Source: Desulfobacteraceae bacterium (lineage in GTDB: Bacteria > Desulfobacterota > DSM-4660 > Desulfatiglandales > Desulfatiglandaceae). Taken from it: a stretch of 6,006 nt of DNA. A program made the position numbers and the translations under genes. This document shows, in pieces, positions 1 through 5,729 of the stretch (its first letter is position 1; each line of letters opens with the position of its first letter). The DNA is taken from the NCBI GenBank assembly GCA_030632525.1, contig DAOVUP010000115.1, positions 1-6,006 of the forward strand, given 5' to 3'. The notes beneath the pieces are model-generated. The model saw only the letters and a list, made by a program, of their open reading frames with translations. It was not told where the DNA came from and did not search any database.

Positions 1-42
1 CCTTTGGTAAGAATCTTGAACAATGATTCTATCAGTTCCATA
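1..42 (-). CDS. Possible start of the next leftward gene, cut by the window edge
   Basis: An ATG at 42-40 opens a frame reading MELIESLFKILTK to the left edge, with a modest GGTGG sequence a few bases upstream that could act as a ribosome binding site. It lies about 90 bp past the stop of the second MinD ATPase, on the same strand, so it could be the next gene of the operon. Only about 14 codons are visible, no family can be recognised, and chance is a real alternative. The 91 bp between this ATG and the MinD stop show no clear hairpin plus T-run terminator, which is compatible with read-through but does not prove it. Confidence 0.3.
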
Positions 43-133
43 AAAAACCACCAGAGGGGCGCAGCCTTGTCCAAGTCAAACCCAAACAGCCCCGAAATGG
101 CCCCACAAAAGAGTCAATCTGCAACTTTCGGAT

Positions 134-994
134 TCAAAGAACGTTTTGCAGTTTTTCCCAAACAGTCTCCACCGCATGGGTACTTTCAGAATCTCCATTA
201 TATTCAAAAATGGTCTGCCCTTGAACCATAGATTTCGTAAAAGAGGCATCAAAGGGGATCTGCCCCAAAGTTTCCAGACCGTTCTCCTTTGCATATTTCT
301 CTATTGTTTGTGTTTGATCAAGATTGAGGTCAAACTTGTTGACACAGATCATGGCAGGAACCCTGAAATGAGCCGCTAATTGCGCCACTCTTTCCATATC
401 ATGTATTCCGGATACGGTAGGCTCGACAACAATGAGCACGGCGGTGGCCCCGCCGATGGACGCAATCACCGGACACCCCACACCGGGAGGTCCATCGGTC
501 AAAAGGAGATTCAAACCGCTTTCTTCAGCAAGCGTTCTGGCTTTCTGCCGCACGAGGGTCACTAATTTTCCGGAATTTTCTTCGGCAATGCCCAATCTGG
601 CGTGGATCATCGGCCCGAAACGGGTATCAGACCGGAACCACTGGCCACAGGTCTTAACAGGGAAATCAATTGCCTTTTCAGGGCAAAAATAGACACACAC
701 GCCACATCCTTCGCATTCAAAGGCGTCCACTTCAAAATCAGAGTTAATCGCATCCCATCGGCATAGATCCCTGCACAAATCGCATTCAGTGCATTTATCC
801 TGATTGATAATGGCTGTGCTCCCACCCTGGAAATCGTGCGTTTCCCTGATTCGGGGGCCGGTCACGAGATGAAGATCTGCCGCATCTACATCCGCGTCGC
901 AAAGGACCTTATCCTCAGCCAATGAAGCAAAGGCCGCCACAATGCTTGTCTTACCGGTGCCCCCTTTACCGCTTATAATAACCAATTCCTTCAT
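134..994 (-). CDS. MinD-superfamily ATPase with inserted 2x[4Fe-4S] ferredoxin domain (second of a tandem pair)
   Basis: A 286-residue P-loop ATPase of the ParA/MinD type. Residues 9-17 are a deviant Walker A motif (GKGGTGKTS), LCDADVDAADLHL near 31-43 is the following switch-type strand, and LLLTDGPPGVGCPV at 163-176 is the Walker B/switch region. Inserted between them is a bacterial ferredoxin domain with two complete cluster motifs: Cys 68, 71, 74, 78 and Cys 94, 97, 100, 104. Cys 116 and the Cys in GVGCPV are extra. Proteins of this architecture are known from ORP loci (DVU2103/DVU2104 type), where they are thought to couple ATP hydrolysis and electron transfer to cluster assembly; that role is inferred here. 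The ATG at 994 has GGAGG about 10 nt upstream, and only 16 bp separate it from the upstream paralogue's stop, so the two are cotranscribed. The protein is soluble, with no signal peptide. Confidence 0.93.
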   Translation of the reverse strand: MKELVIISGKGGTGKTSIVAAFASLAEDKVLCDADVDAADLHLVTGPRIRETHDFQGGSTAIINQDKCTECDLCRDLCRWDAINSDFEVDAFECEGCGVCVYFCPEKAIDFPVKTCGQWFRSDTRFGPMIHARLGIAEENSGKLVTLVRQKARTLAEESGLNLLLTDGPPGVGCPVIASIGGATAVLIVVEPTVSGIHDMERVAQLAAHFRVPAMICVNKFDLNLDQTQTIEKYAKENGLETLGQIPFDASFTKSMVQGQTIFEYNGDSESTHAVETVWEKLQNVL

Positions 995-1010
995 TCAGAT
1001 CTGTCCTCCG

Positions 1011-1862
1011 TTATTCATCACTCAACGACTCAAGAATCCCTTCAATACGGCGATACAATCCAAGAAACCTCTCCCTGTATTCCGGCATAACCTCCACAAG
1101 AAGCTCACCTCTCGAATAGATCTCTGCAATACGCCGATCAAAGGGGACTTCCATCAAAATAGGAATGCCTTCCTTCTGCGCATAGACCTTGACCTGATCG
1201 TCCCCTATGTCAGATCTGTTAATGACCAAACCTGCCGGGATCCCTAAGATCTTAATTGCCTCCACAGCCAACTTCAGGTCGTGCAGACCGAACGGTGTGG
1301 GCTCGGTAACAAGCAAAACAAAGTCCGCCCCCTTCATGGCAGCAATAACTGGACACGAGGTCCCTGGTGGGGCGTCGATGATAGTGAGCTTATCCGGATC
1401 AGTGTACGAACGGACCTTTCTAATCAGCGGGGGCGACATGGCCTCTCCGATCCGCAATCTCCCATGTACAAACTCCAAGCCATCTCTCTCTCCCCTTTCA
1501 ATGACGCCTAATTCCCGACCCGTTTCAGTGATGGCGTCTTCAGGACAAACTTCTTCACAGCCGCCGCAGCTATGACAGAGTTCATGAAATGGGAGGACCG
1601 TTTCACCGATCACAATGATCGCCTTGAACTGGCATATCTCGTCGCACTTTTTACAGAGTGTACATTTCTTCTCATCCACCTCTGGAACAGGCGTTGTTAC
1701 GGTTTCAACAGCGCTGATACTCGGGTATATAAAGAGATGGGCATTTGGCTCTTCCACGTCGCAATCCAGCAATTGCACGTCCGGCCCAAGAGAGACAGCT
1801 AAGTTGGTGGACACCGTGGTTTTTCCTGTACCCCCCTTTCCGCTTGCAATACTTATAACCAT
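1011..1862 (-). CDS. MinD-superfamily ATPase with inserted 2x[4Fe-4S] ferredoxin domain (first of a tandem pair)
   Basis: A 283-residue cytoplasmic ATPase paralogous to its downstream neighbour. The deviant Walker A is GKGGTGKTT at residues 8-16, LLDCDVEEPNAHLF follows at 31-44, and the Walker B/switch region is IIDAPPGTSCPV at 161-172. The ferredoxin insert has Cys 67, 70, 73, 77 and Cys 96, 99, 102, 106, enough for two [4Fe-4S] clusters. The start is uncertain. The ATG at 1862 begins exactly at the conserved MVISIASGKGG terminus but has no clear ribosome binding site. A GTG at 1904 would add 14 residues and overlap the scaffold gene by 20 bp, also without a good site. Either way translation is probably coupled to the scaffold gene, whose stop is 22 bp above the ATG. 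The pair probably forms a hetero- or homodimer in the ORP-like complex; that is inference. Confidence 0.9.
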   Translation of the reverse strand: MVISIASGKGGTGKTTVSTNLAVSLGPDVQLLDCDVEEPNAHLFIYPSISAVETVTTPVPEVDEKKCTLCKKCDEICQFKAIIVIGETVLPFHELCHSCGGCEEVCPEDAITETGRELGVIERGERDGLEFVHGRLRIGEAMSPPLIRKVRSYTDPDKLTIIDAPPGTSCPVIAAMKGADFVLLVTEPTPFGLHDLKLAVEAIKILGIPAGLVINRSDIGDDQVKVYAQKEGIPILMEVPFDRRIAEIYSRGELLVEVMPEYRERFLGLYRRIEGILESLSDE

Positions 1863-1884
1863 AGGAGATCTGGAATTAGGGAAC

Positions 1885-2346
1885 TCAAGGTTTCCTGATT
1901 CCACCTTTCATTGTCTTAATCTGGTTTATCATGTAATTACCAATTGCTTCCTGAAGCGTTTCTCCGGCAAGCAAGGCACAGTGGACCTCATCTTTGGGTA
2001 GACCCCCGAGTTTTTCAAGGATGGCATCCCCTGTCACATCTAAGATCTCATCAGGGGTTTTTCCAATGGCCATCTCTGCTGCAAATGAACCACACACCGC
2101 GCTTGATCCGCAACCATCCGTCTGAAACGAAGCCTCTACAACCCTGTCCTTTTCAAATCTTAAAAAAATCTCCATAGTATCGTTACAGGGTCCGGTAACG
2201 CGCGCATACCCGTCAGGGTTATCTATTGCGCCCATATACAGGGGATTTCGCCATCTCTCAAAAGCGGCCATTCCGTAGGCTTTTTTTGTTTCCTCAAAAA
2301 TCTGTTTCTGGAGGGTGCGGGTAAAATTGCTGAGATTATCGCTCAT
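1885..2346 (-). CDS. IscU/NifU-type iron-sulfur cluster scaffold protein
   Basis: A 153-residue single-domain U-type scaffold on which Fe-S clusters are assembled before transfer to target proteins. All three expected cluster ligands are present in their family motifs: Cys54 in GPCND, Cys79 in TDGCGSS and Cys123 in VHCALLAGETLQEA. The Asp two residues after Cys54, important for cluster release in IscU, is also kept. Cys85 is additional. There is no C-terminal NifU Nfu domain and no central ferredoxin domain, so it is closer to stand-alone IscU/SufU-like proteins than to full NifU. The ATG at 2346 (MSDNLSNF) is preferred; a TTG at 2361 would add five residues. The ribosome binding site is weak (GAGA). 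It is followed closely by the MinD pair, and 257 bp separate it from the zinc-ribbon gene upstream. No cysteine desulfurase is visible in the window. Confidence 0.9.
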   Translation of the reverse strand: MSDNLSNFTRTLQKQIFEETKKAYGMAAFERWRNPLYMGAIDNPDGYARVTGPCNDTMEIFLRFEKDRVVEASFQTDGCGSSAVCGSFAAEMAIGKTPDEILDVTGDAILEKLGGLPKDEVHCALLAGETLQEAIGNYMINQIKTMKGGIRKP

Positions 2347-2471
2347 TGCTATTATTCTCAAGATAATGTTTTTGGGTTTGATTGTTTCGTTGCACTAAAA
2401 AGAAATTTCTGATTTATCGAGTCAAGATACAGGATGATTGTTTCTAATTTCCGGATACCTTTTGAATTCCT

Positions 2472-2533
2472 TGCGCCTTACGCCTTCAATACTCGATACT
2501 GGATTCTGGACTTCAGGATCCTGGATCACTTGA
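2472..2533 (-). repeat. Short degenerate repeats in the zinc-ribbon/scaffold gap
   Basis: The 257-bp gap 2347-2603 carries no convincing gene. Within it, GCGCCTTACGCCTT is followed by a run of related words: GATACTGGATTCTGGA, then GGATCCTGGATC. Just beyond are two perfect 10-bp palindromes, ACTCGCGAGT (2543-2552) and ATGTTAACAT (2557-2566). None is followed by a T-run in the transcribed direction, so a terminator is not indicated. From memory, similar wording is common between genes in Desulfobacterota; its function is unknown. Confidence 0.5.
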
Positions 2534-2603
2534 CGTAAAGAAACTCGCGAGTATGGATGTTAACATCGTGAGAGATCAATTCTCAGACCGAACCGGAAAG
2601 AAT

Positions 2604-2816
2604 CTATCTTGTCATGTACGTGTCACAATCAGGGCACTTGATCTCTAAGCATGGTTTGCCGCGCTCGTGGGGCGATTTCTTCCCGCAGTTCGGGCAAACA
2701 CATTCCCCGCCAGGTCCCCTACCCTGGCCGCCACCCATACCTCTCCCTCTCCCGGATTGCTCCTGACCTTTCCCCGTGCCTCCGCCTCCCATTCCCTGTC
2801 CTTTTGGTGTCATCAT
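2604..2816 (-). CDS. Small Gly-rich protein with C-terminal zinc-ribbon-like Cys motif
   Basis: A 70-residue protein in two parts. Residues 1-37 are almost entirely Gly, Met, Arg, Gln and Lys (for example GRGRGMGGGQGRGPGG) and are probably disordered. Residues 38-70 hold a compact metal-binding ribbon with CPNC at 41-44 and CPDC at 61-64, plus Cys39, Cys56 and His50. Two CxxC knuckles normally bind one Zn or an Fe-type metal. I recall very similar small ribbons next to NifX/ORP and Mrp genes in anaerobes, but know of no demonstrated function. The start is set by AAGGGGGG ending four bases before the ATG at 2816; the adjacent ATG at 2813 is an equally good start. The frame extends upstream to 2897, but that part is translated intergenic repeat (NHQS...NNHQS) and is probably not coding. 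The Gly/Met/Arg stretch resembles the tail of ORP-B. Confidence 0.8.
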   Translation of the reverse strand: MMTPKGQGMGGGGTGKGQEQSGRGRGMGGGQGRGPGGECVCPNCGKKSPHERGKPCLEIKCPDCDTYMTR

Positions 2817-2832
2817 CTGGCCCCCCTTATCG

Positions 2833-2894
2833 GATTGATGATTGTTGATTTTCGATTGATGATTGAAGACATCATTTTTTATGAGCCAATCATC
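2833..2894 (-). repeat. 21-bp-period tandem repeat with an inverted partner, Mrp/zinc-ribbon gap
   Basis: GATTGATGATTG occurs at 2833-2844 and again, exactly, at 2854-2865, a 21-bp period. The inverted counterpart CAATCATC lies at 2887-2894, so the second copy can fold into a hairpin with an 8-bp perfect core. The element fills most of the 127 bp between the Mrp stop and the zinc-ribbon start and ends just above that gene's ribosome binding site. It may affect mRNA folding or stability; no function is shown. Confidence 0.6.
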
Positions 2895-2943
2895 CATTCA
2901 ATATTTAATCCTATCAATTCCCGTCTCCAAAATTCATAGATCT

Positions 2944-3813
2944 TTAACTGAGAACAGGCTTCCCCGTAAGACTCAGTTTTACAATTTCATCCACCATCCG
3001 GTTGAATTCCCGCGTAAATGCCAATTCATTGTTGTCGAGCAACGTCACGCCCCCGGTGTCTCCCTGCCTTACAATTTCCGGTTCCAGAGGAAGACTTCCC
3101 AGGAACCTTAACCCTTCGGCCTTTGCCGTCAACATGCCGCCCTTTGTCTTGAACAACTCAATCATTTTTCCGCAATGTGGACAGGTAAGGCCGCTCATAT
3201 TTTCCACTAAGCCCAAGATTTCCATGTTGACCTGGCGGCAGAAATTGATCGATTTCCTTACATCGGCTAATGAAATCTCCTGGGGTGTTGTCACAATCAG
3301 GGCCTTGGCTCCGGGAATGGTTTGTGCGACCGTCAAAGGCTCATCTCCTGTTCCAGGAGGAGAGTCTATTATCATAAAATCGAGATCGCTCCACTCTATG
3401 TCAGAAATGAACTGCCGGATCACCCCGATTTTGAGAGGCCCTCTCCAGATAGTGGCCGTATCTTTGTTCTCTCCCAGTAGTGGTTCAATTGAAATAACCT
3501 GCATGTTGGGGAGATACTTTACCGGTCCGGCCTTCCCGCCCTTGGAACCTGGTTCGATACTTCCTTTCAGCCCTAATAACCGGGGGATGCTGGGACCATG
3601 AAGGTCCACATCCATAAGCCCGACCCTGTTACCCCTTTTCGCCAAGGCCACCGAGAGATAAGCAGCCACACTGCTCTTCCCCACGCCTCCCTTCCCACTC
3701 ATAACCAAGATTTTGTTCTTGATACGGCTCAGGCTCGCCTCGATCTCCTTATCCTGGAGTTTTTGTTGATCCTGCTGGTCTTTCATACCGCAACTTTGAA
3801 TCCCATTTTCCAT
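2944..3813 (-). CDS. Mrp/NBP35-family P-loop ATPase, Fe-S (or metal) cluster carrier
   Basis: A 289-residue cytoplasmic ATPase of the Mrp/NBP35/ApbC family, whose members bind and transfer Fe-S clusters at a dimer interface in an ATP-dependent way. Residues 40-48 are the deviant Walker A (GKGGVGKSS), MDVDLHGPSIPRLLGL near 67-82 is the family switch I region, and DFMIIDSPPGTGDEPL at 145-160 is Walker B/switch II. The bridging cluster ligands are Cys211 and Cys214 in LTCPHCGKM. The N-terminus has a Gln/Lys/Asp-rich lead of about 30 residues with only one Cys (Cys8), so it lacks the N-terminal four-Cys cluster of full NBP35. ATG at 3813 is supported by TTAGGAGG about 10 nt upstream. In D. vulgaris the corresponding Mrp (DVU2109) is described as fused to an ORP domain; here the ORP domains are separate proteins. 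A large inverted repeat separates it from ORP-C. Confidence 0.94.
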   Translation of the reverse strand: MENGIQSCGMKDQQDQQKLQDKEIEASLSRIKNKILVMSGKGGVGKSSVAAYLSVALAKRGNRVGLMDVDLHGPSIPRLLGLKGSIEPGSKGGKAGPVKYLPNMQVISIEPLLGENKDTATIWRGPLKIGVIRQFISDIEWSDLDFMIIDSPPGTGDEPLTVAQTIPGAKALIVTTPQEISLADVRKSINFCRQVNMEILGLVENMSGLTCPHCGKMIELFKTKGGMLTAKAEGLRFLGSLPLEPEIVRQGDTGGVTLLDNNELAFTREFNRMVDEIVKLSLTGKPVLS

Positions 3814-3838
3814 TAACTATCAGCCTCCTAAGGTAATT

Positions 3839-3933
3839 GTTATTAGTTATTTGTTACTGGTTATTTGTGTAAGGAAAACTCTACACTTACGTTTGAATAA
3901 CATACCAATAACCATTAACAAATAACCAATAAC
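3839..3933 (-). repeat. 27-bp near-perfect inverted repeat filling the ORP-C/Mrp gap
   Basis: The arms at 3839-3865 and 3907-3933 match in 25 of 27 positions as an inverted repeat around a 41-nt loop. In the leftward transcript one of the two differences becomes a G-U pair, leaving a single A-G mismatch, so the RNA can form a stem of about 27 bp. Inside the loop GTAAG and CTTAC can extend the pairing. The arms are built from repeated words such as TTATT and GTTATTTGTTA. The element starts three bases past the ORP-C stop and ends just before the Mrp ribosome binding site. It has no terminal T-run, so it is more likely an RNA-stability or processing element, or a small mobile-type repeat, than a standard terminator. 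Confidence 0.8.
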
Positions 3934-3936
3934 GCT

Positions 3937-4338
3937 TCAATCTTCCATCCTTCTGCAGTGCCTTTGAAGCTGTTTCCCTTTCTTGCGCTTCGTGCCCTCT
4001 TCCTGATTACAGCCCGGCATCGAAAACCTTGAATTCAAAAGGGTTCCCTGCATGTAGGAGTCTAAGATTTCGCTTGCAGACCCGCAAACCCAGGGAATGA
4101 CACGGATACTGGACGTGGTAAGCATCCCAAGGAAATGGCGTGAAATGGCGCCGCAAATCAGAACGTCAACACCCAGGACCTGGATACGCGAGCATTTCTG
4201 TATAAGAGTCTGCTCATCCAGATACAGCTCTAAACGGGATGTCTCTTTATTGTCCTCCACATCGAGGACTAATAATCTGGAGGCAGTATCAAAAACAGGT
4301 GATACCTTCCCCTCCCAGACAGAAACGGCTAATTTCAT
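3937..4338 (-). CDS. ORP/NifX-family metal-cluster-binding protein (ORP-C)
   Basis: A 133-residue member of the dinitrogenase iron-molybdenum cofactor biosynthesis (NifX/NifB C-terminal, ORP) family. The N-terminal strand MKLAVSVWEGKVSPVFDTA is typical of the ORP branch, as are LGVDVLICGAISRHFLGML near residues 66-84, VIPWVCGSASEILDSYMQG near 90-108, and the late FSMPGC motif. Such proteins bind a metal-sulfur cluster; D. gigas ORP binds a Mo-Cu-S cluster. After MPGC comes a basic tail (KRKKGKQLQRHCRR) of about 20 residues that may bind nucleic acid or an acidic partner; this is inference. ATG at 4338 is chosen because it begins the family's first strand and has GAGAGG eight bases upstream; an ATG at 4374 would extend the frame into ORP-B. 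It lies 14 bp below the ORP-B stop, so the two are surely cotranscribed. Confidence 0.88.
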   Translation of the reverse strand: MKLAVSVWEGKVSPVFDTASRLLVLDVEDNKETSRLELYLDEQTLIQKCSRIQVLGVDVLICGAISRHFLGMLTTSSIRVIPWVCGSASEILDSYMQGTLLNSRFSMPGCNQEEGTKRKKGKQLQRHCRRMED

Positions 4339-4352
4339 GGAGAGATCCTCTC

Positions 4353-4850
4353 CTATCCCATTCTTCCACTGCATCCCCTGCCACCACCCATACGGCCGCC
4401 TCGTCCCATTCCCCTGCCCATACCGCTACCGCGACCCATGCCAATTCCTAAATTTTGAGGCAAGTCCTTCCCCTGAACGGCACCACGGCCCATTCCGTAA
4501 TGATCCGAGACATTGGGCGAGCTTGTGGTCTTCAGCTTTCCATCTTTATAATCATCAACCGCACTCCTGACCCCACCTGTCTGACCGACTATTACTTCTA
4601 CGCCAGCGGCCGAAAGAGTTTTTACGGCATTCGGCCCACAATTCCCAGTGATTACTACCTTGGCGTCCTTCGACGCAACAAACTGGGCCGACTGAATTCC
4701 GGCTCCACCACCAAGGTTCATATTCTTGTTGTCAAGAACCTCGTAGTCCATGGTATCCGTATCCACTATTATGAAATAAGCGCACCGTCCAAAACGCGGG
4801 TCAATCTGGGAGTCCAAGTCCTTCCCTGCCGAACTTACAGCTATTTTCAT
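4353..4850 (-). CDS. ORP/NifX-family protein with Gly/Met/Arg-rich C-terminal tail (ORP-B)
   Basis: A 165-residue protein. Residues 1-105 form a NifX-type cluster-binding domain: MKIAVSSAGKDLDSQIDPRFGRC at the start, KVVITGNCGPNAVKTLSAAG at 64-83, and VEVIVGQTGGVRSAVDDYKDGKL at 84-106. Cys23 and Cys71 are candidate ligands. From about residue 119 a low-complexity tail of repeated GMGRG units takes over, ending with one Cys (Cys160). The tail resembles the N-terminal half of the zinc-ribbon protein. ATG at 4850 is chosen because GGAGGGGG lies 8-10 nt upstream; the ATG at 4868 is part of that ribosome binding sequence. It is the first gene after the internal sigma-54 promoter and heads the leftward operon that runs to at least the MinD pair. 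ORP, NifX and archaeal or bacterial stand-alone homologues cannot be told apart by reading alone. Confidence 0.9.
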   Translation of the reverse strand: MKIAVSSAGKDLDSQIDPRFGRCAYFIIVDTDTMDYEVLDNKNMNLGGGAGIQSAQFVASKDAKVVITGNCGPNAVKTLSAAGVEVIVGQTGGVRSAVDDYKDGKLKTTSSPNVSDHYGMGRGAVQGKDLPQNLGIGMGRGSGMGRGMGRGGRMGGGRGCSGRMG

Positions 4851-4955
4851 CTGTTTCACCCCCTCCATTTATATGGGATCCCACTAAATGCAGTCATTTG
4901 GTTGTTAGAAAACATTCAGATGAAATCCAAATTTTGAGTCCTCTCCCATCTGTGT

Positions 4956-4973
4956 AAGCATCTTTCGTGCCAG
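4956..4973 (-). promoter_or_regulatory. Sigma-54 (-24/-12) promoter for the ORP-B operon
   Basis: Read leftward the site is CTGGCACGAAAGATGCTT. The -24 box TGGCACG is a perfect consensus match, GG and GC are separated by exactly 10 bases, and the -12 box ATGCT differs from TTGCW at one place. GG falls at 4971-4970 and GC at 4959-4958, predicting a start near 4946 and a 96-nt leader before ORP-B. Confidence 0.85.
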
Positions 4974-5100
4974 GATGTTGAAAAGAGGATGGGGCTGGAT
5001 AACCCATCTGAATTAATGGGAAAATAAGAGTTGAAATCTAGACACAAAAAAGGGAGAGGGAACTACTATTTCATTGTCGCAACTACAATAGGGGAATGGT

Positions 5101-5116
5101 ATTGCAATATTGCAAC
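5101..5116. promoter_or_regulatory. Candidate activator-binding inverted repeat (UAS) for the ORP-B promoter
   Basis: ATTGC-AATATT-GCAAC, whose inner 14 bases TTGCAATATTGCAA form a perfect palindrome. Its centre is about 162 bp above the predicted ORP-B transcription start, a usual distance for a sigma-54 enhancer. The same ATTGC-N6-GCAAY pattern occurs at the matching place above ORP-A. Binding by an OrpR-like activator is inferred. Confidence 0.65.
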
Positions 5117-5233
5117 CTTAACCCGTAATAAAACCCTCACGGCAGCTCCGGGCGAAATTAGGCGCAGTTTGGGAGGCGTAAGTCGGTCGAGTGAAATAGA
5201 ATTCAATCCCCTCCTTCAACAAAGGATAGCCCA

Positions 5234-5623
5234 CTAAGATAAATTCTGAGCCCCGCCACCACAGACCTGATCTTCTCCTATCAGAGGCAGCTTTCCAGCT
5301 ACCAAATTCTCCACAACCGATTTTATGTGAGATTGCGTGGCGTCATAGTAGACGTCGATTCCCACCTGTTTGAATCCCATAAGAGGCCTCATGCCGATAC
5401 CGCCAACAATCAGCGCCTTGACCTTATGGCTTGCCAGCAGATTTACGGGAACCATGCATCCGCCCTGCACATGGCTTTGATTGGAAATCGTAGTCACCTC
5501 TTTGATCTCTCCACACTCGACATCAACAAAAGTAAATACATCACAATGCCCAAAATGCCCAGACCGCTCTCCCTCCATGCCTCCCGGTGCTATGCTCGGT
5601 ATGGCGATTCGTCCATTCTCCAT
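5234..5623 (-). CDS. ORP/NifX-family metal-cluster-binding protein (ORP-A)
   Basis: A 129-residue protein of the NifX/ORP cluster-binding family. Characteristic segments are GRIAIPSIAPGGMEGERSG at the start, HFGHCDVFTFVDV at residues 23-35, HVQGGCMVPVNLLA at 51-64, ALIVGGIGMRPLMGFKQVGI at 70-89, and a final VCGGGA around Cys121. Candidate metal or cluster ligands are Cys28, Cys56, Cys121, His23, His26 and His51. This His/Cys-rich branch differs clearly from ORP-B and ORP-C. ATG at 5623 is fixed by AAGGAGGG eight bases upstream; a longer frame to 5689 would run into the leader. It follows its own sigma-54 promoter, and the second promoter lies directly downstream, so it may be made as a single-gene transcript at a level different from the rest of the cluster. 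The exact cluster it holds cannot be read from sequence. Confidence 0.9.
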   Translation of the reverse strand: MENGRIAIPSIAPGGMEGERSGHFGHCDVFTFVDVECGEIKEVTTISNQSHVQGGCMVPVNLLASHKVKALIVGGIGMRPLMGFKQVGIDVYYDATQSHIKSVVENLVAGKLPLIGEDQVCGGGAQNLS

Positions 5624-5729
5624 AGAAACAACCCTCCTTAATATAAAATACTCTGAAATCCTTCCTTCAATTGAAACCACGTGGCTCACGCCCCAACCGA
5701 TGTCAAAAAGAACTTCTCACACCTGTGTT

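Larger units (their letters stand above)
4851..5233 (-). other. 383-bp intergenic control region between ORP-A and ORP-B
   Basis: No convincing gene is present. The part nearest ORP-B (4851-4946) is a predicted 96-nt leader. It is followed by the sigma-54 promoter at 4956-4973, about 125 bp of AT- and purine-rich DNA suited to looping, and the inverted repeat at 5101-5116. The remainder (5117-5233) reaches the ORP-A stop and shows no clear terminator hairpin with a T-run, so ORP-A read-through into ORP-B remains possible. A 68-codon rightward frame (5031-5237) is open here but lacks a ribosome binding site and a recognisable product, and it would cover the control signals. Confidence 0.6.

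Noticed and set aside
1..133. Rho-independent terminator after the second MinD ATPase
   Set aside because: A TTTTTT run occurs at 48-43 on the transcribed strand, but no compact stem lies directly before it.
1863..1904. GTG start giving a 14-residue longer first MinD ATPase
   Set aside because: Family members start at the MVISIASGKGG strand and the extension has no family resemblance. It is not fully excluded, because neither start has a clear ribosome binding site.
2817..2897. N-terminal extension of the zinc-ribbon protein
   Set aside because: The extra residues are translated intergenic repeat, and a strong AAGGGGGG ribosome binding site sits right before the ATG at 2816.
3002..3601. A 199-codon rightward open frame
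   Set aside because: It lies fully antisense to the Mrp ATPase, has no recognisable domain or ribosome binding site, and is explained as a shadow of that gene.
4097..4937. Long rightward frames across ORP-B and ORP-C
   Set aside because: They are antisense to well-supported NifX/ORP genes and cover the ORP-B leader; their translations look random.
5073..5089. ATTGT-N7-ACAAT inverted repeat near the ORP-B UAS
   Set aside because: The spacer differs from the shared N6 motif and there is no matching copy above ORP-A, so it is probably chance in AT-rich DNA.
5031..5237. A 68-codon rightward frame in the ORP-A/ORP-B gap
   Set aside because: There is no ribosome binding site or known motif, and it runs through the UAS and into the ORP-A stop.
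134..5623. Nitrogen-fixation (nif) cluster
   Set aside because: NifX- and NifU-like domains are present, but there are no nitrogenase structural genes, NifB radical-SAM domain or NifEN; the Mrp plus MinD plus ORP set fits ORP loci better.
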